A stretch of 22,189 nucleotides of DNA. Origin: a virus. The translations under genes were made by a program, and so were the position numbers. Location of the stretch: positions 1 through 22,189 of IMG/VR virus record IMGVR_UViG_3300007541_000254. One strand, given 5' to 3'. Under the pieces are notes generated by a model. That model was given only the letters and a program-made list of their open reading frames with translations, did no database searches and was not told the origin of the DNA. This document shows positions 7,924 to 14,907 of this stretch, one piece after another (position 1 is the first letter of the stretch; the number at the start of each line of letters is the position of its first letter).

Positions 7924-8543
7924 TACACCACCTGACTTAGTGTTCTAATACGCAGGACAGAGCCGGAATGCCGATCCTTAGAATCCTTGGCTTCCATATC
8001 TTGCAGGGCCTGCTGAAACCGCTGCTCCCAAAGCGGGAATCGCTTTTCATCTTTCAGATAAGGTTGGGCTTCGATCAACGACCCGAACAGGAATACATCC
8101 GGGTTATTGGTAAACAAGCTGTGATTCGTGGTGGATAGCGCAGCAGGCTGCTTGTAGTAGAGGAAATCAAAGGTCAGGCCACTGGCAGGCGTTCCACCAA
8201 TCACCAGGTTTTCCCCCTCGATGGTGAAGGCTTCCGGGGTACTGGTTGTGGTGGATCCCATGTATCTGGCGTAAAAATCTTCAGGCGGAATGTAGGATAG
8301 CTCTGTCTTTGTAGAGCCATTCATGAATAGGCGCTTACCCTCCAGGTAGGACGATGGCAGACTGACAGTTGCCGTGCCCGTGCTGGTCACAGTAGCAATG
8401 GTCTCCATCTCTCGTACACGCAAACGCCGGTAGATGCGCCGCTCAGCGAGCGTGATGAAATCCGGAATGATAGTGGTTAGGTCGCTGCGATGGAGCCAGC
8501 TTGCGACTGCTGACGATAATGCTGTGTAGGTATTAAGGGCCAT
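7923..8543 (-). CDS. Head-to-tail adaptor protein (P22 gp4-like)
   Basis: The 206-residue product starts MALNTYTALSSAVASWLHRS and continues with DLTTIIPDFITLAERRIYRR, the hallmark N-terminal helices of the phage adaptor family that docks under the portal and recruits the nozzle. The C-terminal region has the usual helical stretch (FLFGSLIEAQPYLKDEKRF) near residues 150-170. The N-terminal match runs from the first residue, so ATG 8543 is the right start although no strong Shine-Dalgarno precedes it. The start lies 67 bases inside the aminotransferase gene. The stop overlaps the nozzle start (TAATG). Confidence 0.78.
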   Translation of the reverse strand: MALNTYTALSSAVASWLHRSDLTTIIPDFITLAERRIYRRLRVREMETIATVTSTGTATVSLPSSYLEGKRLFMNGSTKTELSYIPPEDFYARYMGSTTTSTPEAFTIEGENLVIGGTPASGLTFDFLYYKQPAALSTTNHSLFTNNPDVFLFGSLIEAQPYLKDEKRFPLWEQRFQQALQDMEAKDSKDRHSGSVLRIRTLSQVV

Positions 8544-9478
8544 ATCGCGTCAATTACCTTGTCTGGATTGATGTGCGGACCAGTAGGAATCAGATAATGA
8601 TTCCGCCAGATCCACTCCGAAACCGGAAATTTTCCACCCTGCTTGAAGGCAGGCTGCAGATTCAGTGGAGGGAACATAGGACGAGTCTCAACGTTGTCAG
8701 GCCGTTTAGTGGCCTGAACAGCAAACATCCATCTACCCCGCCCAGGAAGGCAAGACGCGAATCTTGAAGAATTGTGAAGGCGTGCTGAGAGAAGATCCTG
8801 CACCCGCTCAAGCTGGGCACACGCCACCGCAGCCTGCAGGTTTGTCAGTCGAAAATTAAGGCCAGGGATATTATGGCAGTAGTTAAGATCAAACCCCCCA
8901 TCCCGCCACGACCGGGCATTGCCCAACTGACCGGACAAAGCCCCCCCTTCCCCGCATGATATAACCTTGTTTGCGAAAAAGCTATATGCCGCCAGTTGAC
9001 CCCGTTGCGGTACTATCCCAAACGCTTGACAGGAATCCTCCAGGACCGGCACCCCGAACTTGGTGAAATCGCCGGCATCCAGACCAAGCAAATGAACCGG
9101 CATGATTGCCTTGGTCCGGTGGCCCACCATATGAACTACTTCGTTCTGGTCCATGCCCCAAGTGTCCGGGTGTACATCCACCAGGACCGGGGTGGCTCCC
9201 AATGCCAATACCACGGATGCCGTGGTCCCGAACGTCAGATTAGGCACCAAAACTTCGTCGCCAGGTCCTATTCCAAGGCTTTTAAGTCCCAGATAGAGAG
9301 CTGCTGTGCCCGAGGTACATACTATGGTCTCCCGGCCCAGAAAACGACTTAACTCCGCTTCCAGCCTGGATACAAATGCTCCCCTGTGGCTTAACTCTTT
9401 CTTATGGATTGCCTCTGATATATAAGCTAATTCATTCCCAGATAAATCCAGATCAACCAGCTTTACGTCGGATGTCAT
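8477..9478 (-). CDS. DegT/DnrJ/EryC1/StrS-type sugar aminotransferase
   Basis: This family transfers an amino group to a keto nucleotide sugar using PLP. The 333-residue product has the fold type I landmarks: SGTAAL at residues 56-61, the PLP-contact LEDSCQAFG with D148, and the Schiff-base lysine K171 in SFFANKVISCGEGG. The C-terminal substrate part is recognisable (PPLNLQPAF, then NHYLIPTGPHINPDKVIDAI). The family usually runs about 370 residues, so this copy is compact. Its last 22 residues are read out of frame across the start of the adaptor gene and look like an added tail. It overlaps the cytidylyltransferase gene by 26 bases and likely acts with it. The keto-sugar precursor enzyme (a 4,6-dehydratase) is not in the window. 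Confidence 0.85.
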   Translation of the reverse strand: MTSDVKLVDLDLSGNELAYISEAIHKKELSHRGAFVSRLEAELSRFLGRETIVCTSGTAALYLGLKSLGIGPGDEVLVPNLTFGTTASVVLALGATPVLVDVHPDTWGMDQNEVVHMVGHRTKAIMPVHLLGLDAGDFTKFGVPVLEDSCQAFGIVPQRGQLAAYSFFANKVISCGEGGALSGQLGNARSWRDGGFDLNYCHNIPGLNFRLTNLQAAVACAQLERVQDLLSARLHNSSRFASCLPGRGRWMFAVQATKRPDNVETRPMFPPLNLQPAFKQGGKFPVSEWIWRNHYLIPTGPHINPDKVIDAIWPLIPTQHYRQQSQAGSIAAT

Positions 9479-10136
9479 CTTCTTCGCAAGTTCCTATTTG
9501 TACTTCAATTACTTGCAAAATATCATCCGTTTCGTTCGCCAGTTGATGCACCTTTCCTGCAGGTACATGGGTTGGCTGGCCACCGTCTTCCCAAAACCAC
9601 CATTCCTGCCTAAAATCATGCACTTGTTCAGAAGTAGCCCGCCCGGGCAATATCTTCATTACCTTGACCTTGAGCTTAGGGCTCTCCCACAGCACATCAT
9701 AAGATCCCCATAGTCTTTGTACTGTCTTGACCCTATTTACCAGGCCGCTGGAACTCTGCACCTTCGCACCCAAGTTAAACAGAGTGCCGATACCCATCTC
9801 CCGGCAAAGCACGGTCTCAGGCGCATTCTCAGGGCTTCTATCACCACCGTTCGCAAAGATTGTTGGCTTGTGCTCACGAATCGCCTGATTAACACTGCCA
9901 TCGGTATCATCTACCGGCACAACCTTATCCACATACTTCAAACTCTGCAGGATCTTCGCCCGCTCATCCCAGGACATAAATACATATCCTTTTTTACGAA
10001 TAAGCCACTCATCAGAATTCAACGCGACGATCACTTTTCCTAACTGAGCGGCCCTGGAGATGTATTCGAGATGTCCGCCATGAAGCGGATCAAAACCACC
10101 ACTAACCATCACCGAAACCGAAACAGATGCTTCCAT
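9453..10136 (-). CDS. Cytidylyltransferase fused to a compact PMI-type cupin
   Basis: I start at ATG 10136, backed by GGAAGGA five bases upstream; the open frame extends 20 codons further. Residues 1-145 are a nucleotidyltransferase of the TagD/RfaE2 type: GGFDPLHGGH at 13-22 holds the HxGH nucleotide-binding motif, followed by MSWDERAKIL and a distal SSSGLV resembling the family's second signature. Residues about 150-227 resemble the cupin of mannose-6-phosphate isomerase type II, with GQPTHVPAGKVHQLAN matching G(X)5PXG(X)2H(X)3N and then IEVQIG and EEDDIRR. The first cupin motif is degenerate (HDFRQE, with Phe for the second His), and the usual loop between motifs is missing. It probably activates a phosphorylated sugar or polyol with CTP; the cupin's activity is uncertain. 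Confidence 0.78.
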   Translation of the reverse strand: MEASVSVSVMVSGGFDPLHGGHLEYISRAAQLGKVIVALNSDEWLIRKKGYVFMSWDERAKILQSLKYVDKVVPVDDTDGSVNQAIREHKPTIFANGGDRSPENAPETVLCREMGIGTLFNLGAKVQSSSGLVNRVKTVQRLWGSYDVLWESPKLKVKVMKILPGRATSEQVHDFRQEWWFWEDGGQPTHVPAGKVHQLANETDDILQVIEVQIGTCEEDDIRRKAG

Positions 10137-10927
10137 GTCAATCCTTCCGCCATTTCTGCTGGAGTCCACTGCGTATAAGCTAAATCCCAAGCCCACTGAT
10201 GCCTATCAGGTTTCCAAGGGTTTTCAAGATCGTCCAAACACCGATTAGCACAAGCGAGAGCCATACTGCCAATATCATCCACGAATACTGGGATACCTTC
10301 GATAAGACCTTCAACCGCCGTATTCGACGAGTAGGTAACGACTGCATGAAATCTACTCCAATCAATCGGCCCAGTAGAGTATTCACAACCGCTCAGCGGC
10401 GGTAGTTGCGCTTTCGGATGCGGCCTGAACCAAACCGTCCTATGTGAAATATCGTTTAGTTTTCTGGCAGTGCGCTGCAGCCAGTCTAAGTGGTCAGAGT
10501 TTTCCACACTCGCATCCCAAGGGACTTGAGCTGCGAGAAGAATGTCTTGTCCTTCGCTTTTCCAGGGCTGGAGTTGGGTTGCGAGCTTAACCCATCTGTC
10601 TGCCGGACTGTGCTGGTTGCGGAAGTCTGCCCTGCCGTTGAGTCCATCGAAGCCCGCTGCGTAGTAGTTTTCTTGCGAGTCGCCCCTTTTGACGTAGCCT
10701 GTTTCAAGTACGATGCATTTCCTTTTCGCTTTCCGTTGCTCATCTATGACTCTCCCCCGATGCTTGGAAAAAGGAACTGCAGATTTATAGACGCCAAACA
10801 CAACGCCTACATCTGATTCCGAATATTGCTCTACATTGAATAGCCGTTTCGGATCAGGACAACCATCGTAGAACGCCACCAACACACGGTCATGGACCGG
10901 ATCACCACTCAGATACACATGAATCAT
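10109..10927 (-). CDS. Capsule-polysaccharide (KpsC/KpsS-like) glycosyltransferase-type protein
   Basis: The ATG 10927 overlaps the previous stop (ATGA). The 272-residue product has two segments recalling capsule-polysaccharide synthesis and export proteins with a GT-B-like fold: VWFRPHPKAQLPPL at about 165-178, and TYSSNTAVEGLIEGIPVFVD in the last third, where a Ser-Asn-Thr loop followed by EGLxxGxPV is typical of the donor-binding half. A middle part with WVKLATQLQPWKSEG precedes it. In capsule systems such proteins add CMP-Kdo or related sugars. It sits next to a cytidylyltransferase, which fits a CMP- or CDP-activated donor, but that link is inference. Confidence 0.58.
   Translation of the reverse strand: MIHVYLSGDPVHDRVLVAFYDGCPDPKRLFNVEQYSESDVGVVFGVYKSAVPFSKHRGRVIDEQRKAKRKCIVLETGYVKRGDSQENYYAAGFDGLNGRADFRNQHSPADRWVKLATQLQPWKSEGQDILLAAQVPWDASVENSDHLDWLQRTARKLNDISHRTVWFRPHPKAQLPPLSGCEYSTGPIDWSRFHAVVTYSSNTAVEGLIEGIPVFVDDIGSMALACANRCLDDLENPWKPDRHQWAWDLAYTQWTPAEMAEGLTWKHLFRFR
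10142..10148 (-). promoter_or_regulatory. Ribosome binding site fixing the cytidylyltransferase start
   Basis: GGAAGGA on the minus strand lies five bases before ATG 10136. It supports that ATG over the in-frame candidate at 10196, which would overlap the upstream gene by 88 bases and add 20 residues before the conserved domain. Confidence 0.65.
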
Positions 10928-11469
10928 AGTCTGCGAATCACAACACGATTAACATCACCATCATATTCCTCTGTAGATCCTGGAAGGCTCCATTTGATGC
11001 TGGGACTGGCATAAACCACGAGGCGCTTTGCCAAACTGCACAACTTCTTCCAGGTTTCGTTTACGTCCAGCGTAGTAATCTGAGTACACCAAACCACTTC
11101 ATGCTGTTTGCTGTAATTGAATACACTTTTGACTTCAAAATATGGCCCGAACAAGCATGTTGCCGCTTCTATCGCATCATCCCATACATCTATGCCGTGA
11201 TATTCGGCTTGCCCACGCACATAAGGATATAGCCAACCACCGTAGCATCCCACATCCAGCACATCCCCCTTCAACTCCGGCAGGAATTTCTGCACAGTAG
11301 GCCAGATTTGACGCGTCATCTTGTCCCGCCACGGCGCCAACACCTGTAACCCTGTTCTGGCTGCTATGTCTGCCGCTTTGCCTTGTATGGGATTGCTGAG
11401 AGAATTTCGTAAATATTCCGCAAGCACATCATCGGCAGACATAGACCAGGAACATCCCTTCCGTGCCAT
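10924..11469 (-). CDS. SAM-dependent methyltransferase-like protein, 181 aa
   Basis: Motif I of class I methyltransferases is clear: DVLDVGCYGGWLYPYV at about residues 69-84, with a second strand ending in HGIDVWDDAIEAA (acidic residue after beta-2). Downstream VVWCTQITTLD marks the usual motif IV position. The C-terminus is short for the fold and ends VNRVVIRRL. ATG 11469 has no obvious Shine-Dalgarno and overlaps the preceding methyltransferase gene by 41 bases; ATG 11442 (MSADDVLAEY) is an alternative. It likely methylates a small molecule or sugar of the glycan cassette. The substrate is unknown. Confidence 0.68.
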   Translation of the reverse strand: MARKGCSWSMSADDVLAEYLRNSLSNPIQGKAADIAARTGLQVLAPWRDKMTRQIWPTVQKFLPELKGDVLDVGCYGGWLYPYVRGQAEYHGIDVWDDAIEAATCLFGPYFEVKSVFNYSKQHEVVWCTQITTLDVNETWKKLCSLAKRLVVYASPSIKWSLPGSTEEYDGDVNRVVIRRL

Positions 11470-11998
11470 GACTAATGCCGCTAACCTTGCTTACTTGACA
11501 ATTCCGTTCTTCCACCCGCCAGCCGCAACCTTCCAACAACAGATCAAATTCTTCTGGCGTATAGTGCCGCTGATGCGGGTAATCATCCCCGGCAAACTTC
11601 TCAGGAAAGAACTTGTAACGTTCTTCGTTGGGTACGCTGCAGATCAATTTACTCGCTGCTCCCCGTGCTTTTCGCAGGAAATGCTGCGGCGACTTTAGAT
11701 GCTCAATAGTCTCAAATGAGACTATCGTATCGCATTCTGGCAGATCGCAGACTTCCAGATTATCTACGATGTATTCCGGCCCGGCGAACTTGTCTATGGC
11801 CCACATGATTGCCCCGGAATCAATATCTATGCCCGTTACCTGCAAGCCAACACTGTATAGATATCCCGTGCCATAACCACACCCGCAAGCCGCATCTACC
11901 GTCCTGCCTTCCGCTTCTCTAGCAGCAAACTTGTAACGCTCTTGATGGTCCAGCCGTGCTTCTTCAAACTTTGTTACCCACTGTCTAGTTTGATCCAC
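11429..11998 (-). CDS. Class I SAM-dependent methyltransferase, 189 aa
   Basis: GTG 11998 is preceded by AAGGGA seven bases upstream. Motif I is VDAACGCGYGTGYL at residues 34-47, followed by VTGIDIDSGAI (SAM ribose contact) and CDTIVSFETIEHL, the motif IV of the Methyltransf_11/23-type families. The C-terminal HYTPEEFDLLLEGCGWRVEE is the usual final helix-strand in this group. These enzymes often methylate sugars, lipids or small metabolites, and the family is also common in LPS and capsule gene clusters. It overlaps the preceding gene by 14 bases and the next methyltransferase by 41. Acting on a cassette sugar is inferred from the neighbourhood. Confidence 0.8.
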   Translation of the reverse strand: MDQTRQWVTKFEEARLDHQERYKFAAREAEGRTVDAACGCGYGTGYLYSVGLQVTGIDIDSGAIMWAIDKFAGPEYIVDNLEVCDLPECDTIVSFETIEHLKSPQHFLRKARGAASKLICSVPNEERYKFFPEKFAGDDYPHQRHYTPEEFDLLLEGCGWRVEERNCQVSKVSGISHGTEGMFLVYVCR

Positions 11999-12311
11999 CT
12001 AGAATCCCTTTCGCGTAATCACCAACCCCTGAAAGTGCTCCCCTCCATCCCGCCATAACCTGATCCAGTGAAGGCTTGCTACGACCCTTTACCAGCCCCA
12101 TCTTCTTGCCCATGGCATCCGCTACCGTCATCGCCATCAATCCTGGGGCTCGTAGCGGGTTATCCGCTGTCTGTTCTCTGGCAAACAACTCCCTGTCAAG
12201 CTCAGCCAATCTCGGTTGACTCGGATGATTGGGTGGCAATTGTGCTCGCAGCCGGCGAATCATAGCCCACTTCTGAAGCAGATCAGGAGGGGCTGTATTG
12301 AAGTCGGTCAC
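11985..12311 (-). CDS. Phage protein of unknown function, 108 aa
   Basis: GTG 12311 overlaps the stop of the 48-residue gene (GTGA). The product is helical with a Pro-rich linker (QLPPNHPSQPRLAELDRELF) and a Gly/Ala-rich C-terminus ending YAKGILGGSN; the middle (LMAMTVADAMGKKMGLVKG) is amphipathic. It has no enzyme motif or membrane span. With its upstream neighbour it looks like a phage-core gene pair inside the enzyme block, because the C-terminus resembles small virion or ejection-type proteins in composition. I do not recognise a named family. Confidence 0.6.
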   Translation of the reverse strand: MTDFNTAPPDLLQKWAMIRRLRAQLPPNHPSQPRLAELDRELFAREQTADNPLRAPGLMAMTVADAMGKKMGLVKGRSKPSLDQVMAGWRGALSGVGDYAKGILGGSN

Positions 12312-12454
12312 TTTTTCTTCTTCTTCAGAATGCCGGTTTTCTTATCGGCCTGGTTAAACTCTTTTGACACCTTTGCAGGCGGGCACGAATCGTATAACGC
12401 CCCATGCGCGCAAGCTGCCATGAACCTAGCCTGCTTCTTGGATTTGCTGGGCAT
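12308..12454 (-). CDS. Small basic phage protein, 48 aa (MPSKSKKQ family)
   Basis: ATG 12454 to TGA 12308 gives 48 residues, starting MPSKSKKQARFMAACAHGA, with KVSKEFNQADKKTG near the end and a poly-lysine tail. The opening and the KEFNQADK motif match a small protein I recall as widespread in tailed phages, often near virion genes, with no known function. An AGGA-type site (GGAGGAATC on the minus strand) lies just upstream. The gene overlaps the glycosyltransferase upstream by 29 bases and the 108-residue gene by four. Two cysteines (15 and 24) are present. Its position suggests that the enzyme block is split by original phage genes. Confidence 0.75.
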   Translation of the reverse strand: MPSKSKKQARFMAACAHGALYDSCPPAKVSKEFNQADKKTGILKKKKK

Positions 12455-13229
12455 TTTGATTCCTCCAGTACGGTTCACTACGATCAATCACAAGATCCTT
12501 ACCCGTGCTTCTGGAATGCTTGCGCGGGCCTTTCCTGTGATCCATGTAGGTTCCTAGAACACTGTTTATAAAAACATGCATGGTGCCTTGCGGGAGATGC
12601 GCCGCCAGGTTTACAAACTGATCCTGTGCGCCGCTGCTTGCCCGCAATTCGTCAAACGCTTCGCAGTCATGCCATATCTTATGCGTCATCCAGGCCCCGA
12701 ACAGGAAATAAGCCTTATATGCCCGCATGAATCGTTCGCAAAGGGGATGCTTACTGTTCCATCCGAGACACCCGGATTCCGTGTAATACCATCTCTCCCC
12801 ACTAGCCGTATGTCGCCCTAGATAACAACACAACTTGTCATCCGGTAATAACTCATCAAGAAACATATAAGGCACGGCACTGTGAGTAACGCTATCAGCA
12901 TCCAGCCAGAAAACTTTACCGCCATACTGCTCCAAGGCATGAGCCTGCATGAAAGGCTTACGGGCCATACGAGCATCCAGATTGATGTTGTACTGTCCGT
13001 CAGGCAGAATACCCTTCTGAATGTCGAAGGTCAGCGCATCCATAAAGTCTTTGATATGCCTTACCTGCCAGTAATCTTCCCACCCCTGCATCCGTCTGAA
13101 TACATCATCACCTTCGTAATACACCACCAGCCTGACGTTATCCGGCCAGAATTGCTTGAAGGTACGGATGAACTCTTTGCCGTATAGCTCGTATCCTTCT
13201 TCTGTGAAACTTGTAATGACAGTGTTCAT
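12426..13229 (-). CDS. GT-A-like glycosyltransferase with DAD motif, 267 aa
   Basis: ATG 13229 overlaps the previous stop (ATGA) with AAGGAA upstream. The N-terminus starts with a Rossmann-like strand (MNTVITSFTEEGYELYGKEF) and the nucleotide-sugar and metal motif is KVFWLDADSV at residues 105-114, with DAD at 110-112. A later segment QDQFVNLAAHLPQGTMHVFI and GTYMDHRKGPRKHSRS near the C-terminus are typical of this phage-associated group. The donor is probably a nucleotide sugar and the acceptor is unknown. Its neighbour is a second GT-A protein of different sequence. Confidence is good for the fold and low for the substrate. Confidence 0.72.
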   Translation of the reverse strand: MNTVITSFTEEGYELYGKEFIRTFKQFWPDNVRLVVYYEGDDVFRRMQGWEDYWQVRHIKDFMDALTFDIQKGILPDGQYNINLDARMARKPFMQAHALEQYGGKVFWLDADSVTHSAVPYMFLDELLPDDKLCCYLGRHTASGERWYYTESGCLGWNSKHPLCERFMRAYKAYFLFGAWMTHKIWHDCEAFDELRASSGAQDQFVNLAAHLPQGTMHVFINSVLGTYMDHRKGPRKHSRSTGKDLVIDRSEPYWRNQNAQQIQEAG

Positions 13230-13933
13230 GCTACTTCCTTAGTTTTATGTTGCGGAACCATATCATGAAGCATTGCCTGCCATTCGTCGGCAAACTCTAC
13301 CTGCTCATAACCGTCAATGAACGGCGCGCCCAGCGTCCAGTGTACCAACTTGGCATTCTTGTTCGGCGGATATTCCTGTACCAGATGATTCCATTCGACC
13401 GGCAGATCTCCAATCAAACATTCATCCGGTAGCCATTTGAACTGGTGCAATTCAGCCCCTGATGCCCTACTAATCCATGTCGGAGTCAGGAACTCCCGGC
13501 AACGCCAAGTATTCAACATCATCACACTGCTTTGATTCTTACGCGGGTAGTTTCTGTTACCCTGGTTAAAGAACTTAGTAGTGACTTTCGTTCGGTAGTC
13601 ATGCTTTACCACCAACACAGCTTTATCAAACTGCGTGTGTGTATATTTCCATAACTCCGTGATATCGCCACGCGCCATCATATCTGAACCATCTATCCAC
13701 AGAATCCACTCTGCCGGATGCCGCCCCTGAGTCTCTATCCAAGGCGCCAGAAACCGAGTACGGCTAAAGTCAGTAGCATCTTCTGGCCTGCGACGCACAC
13801 CATATTTCTCCAGCAACGGTAGCGCCATTGGGGTAATGGATATTGGCTGCGTTGCCTGCTTGATGATGGACTGACAACAAACATGAAACCCCAAGGCTTC
13901 CTTGGGATCATAACCCATGTAAATCTTACGCAT
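13226..13933 (-). CDS. GT-A-like glycosyltransferase, DxxD motif, 235 aa
   Basis: The product opens MRKIYMGYDPKEALGFHVCC, resembling GT8-type enzymes in which an early YD precedes a strand. FSRTRFLAPWI at about 56-66 and WILWIDGSDMMARGD at 76-90 follow, with D81 and D84 in the place of the DxD metal-binding pair. VMMLNTWRCREFL and, near the end, LVHWTLGAPFIDGYEQ match the later part of the fold. It would transfer a hexose or similar from a nucleotide sugar. It is adjacent to and coupled with the DAD-type glycosyltransferase, so the two may act in sequence on one glycan. Confidence 0.72.
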   Translation of the reverse strand: MRKIYMGYDPKEALGFHVCCQSIIKQATQPISITPMALPLLEKYGVRRRPEDATDFSRTRFLAPWIETQGRHPAEWILWIDGSDMMARGDITELWKYTHTQFDKAVLVVKHDYRTKVTTKFFNQGNRNYPRKNQSSVMMLNTWRCREFLTPTWISRASGAELHQFKWLPDECLIGDLPVEWNHLVQEYPPNKNAKLVHWTLGAPFIDGYEQVEFADEWQAMLHDMVPQHKTKEVA

Positions 13934-13956
13934 TATTTATCCAGTCCCGCTGAAAC

Positions 13957-14907
13957 TCAACTGTAGGCAATGCACTGCTCACATACTGTTCCGCTCACAT
14001 CCTTCTTGAGATGCGCCGCCCTGAGCTTTATAAACTCTGGGGAATTCCAGGCTTCCATGAACGTCTGCGTTTTCAAGTCTCCCATCCGCCAATTGGCGTT
14101 CGCGTCGAAGCAGCAAGCCGACAGATACCCCTCTGCGGTAACGTGACCTTCCGTAAATGCGGACCAGCAGGGTAGTGGGTCTCGCAGAGCTTCAAGCCTT
14201 CCCTGGTTACCTGCGGTGGGACGATAACCCAGTTCTTCTTCTCGCTGAGTGGCAAAAGAGCCCATGCTGTAAAGTGGTAGCCAATAATGCTGGTCCACGA
14301 AAGGTACAACCATCCGGCTAAGCAACGATTCCATGCGAGCCTGCTGTTCTCCGTCAAAACGGATACTACTTGCATATAATCCGCATTTGTAGTTTCCATC
14401 ATCGCGTACCTTCTTCGCCGACCGTATGTTCTCCAAGGCCCTATACCAGTTCTTTGCCTTGACCCCCATGATGTCTTCAAACTGCTCAGGATCCGCCGCA
14501 TTCACGGACCATTTCAGGCTATCCAGTCCTGCATCCATTACTCGTTTGACGGATTCAGGATCAGCAAGACTTGCATTGCTGGTCAGAAACACATACGGAA
14601 ACTCGATCCCCTTACACCACCGAATGCAATCCACCAACAAATCTACGTTCATAAAGGATTCGCCAAGATAGAACACACCAATTTCTTCTACCCCGGATTC
14701 ACGCATTTCCAGCGTCATCTTACAAAACAGCCGGAAATCCATATCCTTTTTGGGCTGGTGCTCCCGTGTTCTGAGCGCACAGAAACCGCATAAATAATTA
14801 CATCTGGGGCTAACTTCAATCTTGACTGACTTAGGTGCCGGCAGAATGCTGCTCAGATACTCGCCACTAACTTTTGTGATGGCGTCGATTCTCTCCGTGA
14901 TACCCAA
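13957..14907 (-). CDS. Radical SAM protein with SPASM-like C-terminus, 316 aa
   Basis: The [4Fe-4S] motif CNYLCGFC (C36, C40, C43; CX3CX2C) follows a short lead and a KIEVSP strand, as in radical SAM enzymes. A C-terminal Cys-rich part (CW, then ACCFDANANWRMGD, and CEQC at 309-312) resembles a SPASM auxiliary cluster domain. The start is TTG 14907, supported by AGGAG nine bases upstream; no in-frame ATG lies before the cluster motif. Radical SAM/SPASM enzymes modify peptides (RiPPs, sactipeptides) or carry out chemistry on sugars and small molecules. No candidate precursor peptide is seen nearby, so a glycan-related substrate is the contextual guess. It overlaps the TPR-glycosyltransferase gene by 55 bases. 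Confidence 0.84.
   Translation of the reverse strand: MGITERIDAITKVSGEYLSSILPAPKSVKIEVSPRCNYLCGFCALRTREHQPKKDMDFRLFCKMTLEMRESGVEEIGVFYLGESFMNVDLLVDCIRWCKGIEFPYVFLTSNASLADPESVKRVMDAGLDSLKWSVNAADPEQFEDIMGVKAKNWYRALENIRSAKKVRDDGNYKCGLYASSIRFDGEQQARMESLLSRMVVPFVDQHYWLPLYSMGSFATQREEELGYRPTAGNQGRLEALRDPLPCWSAFTEGHVTAEGYLSACCFDANANWRMGDLKTQTFMEAWNSPEFIKLRAAHLKKDVSGTVCEQCIAYS

Noticed and set aside
9453-10196. Longer form of the cytidylyltransferase starting at 10196
   Set aside because: It would overlap the upstream gene by 88 bases and adds 20 residues before the conserved domain, while ATG 10136 has a strong ribosome binding site.
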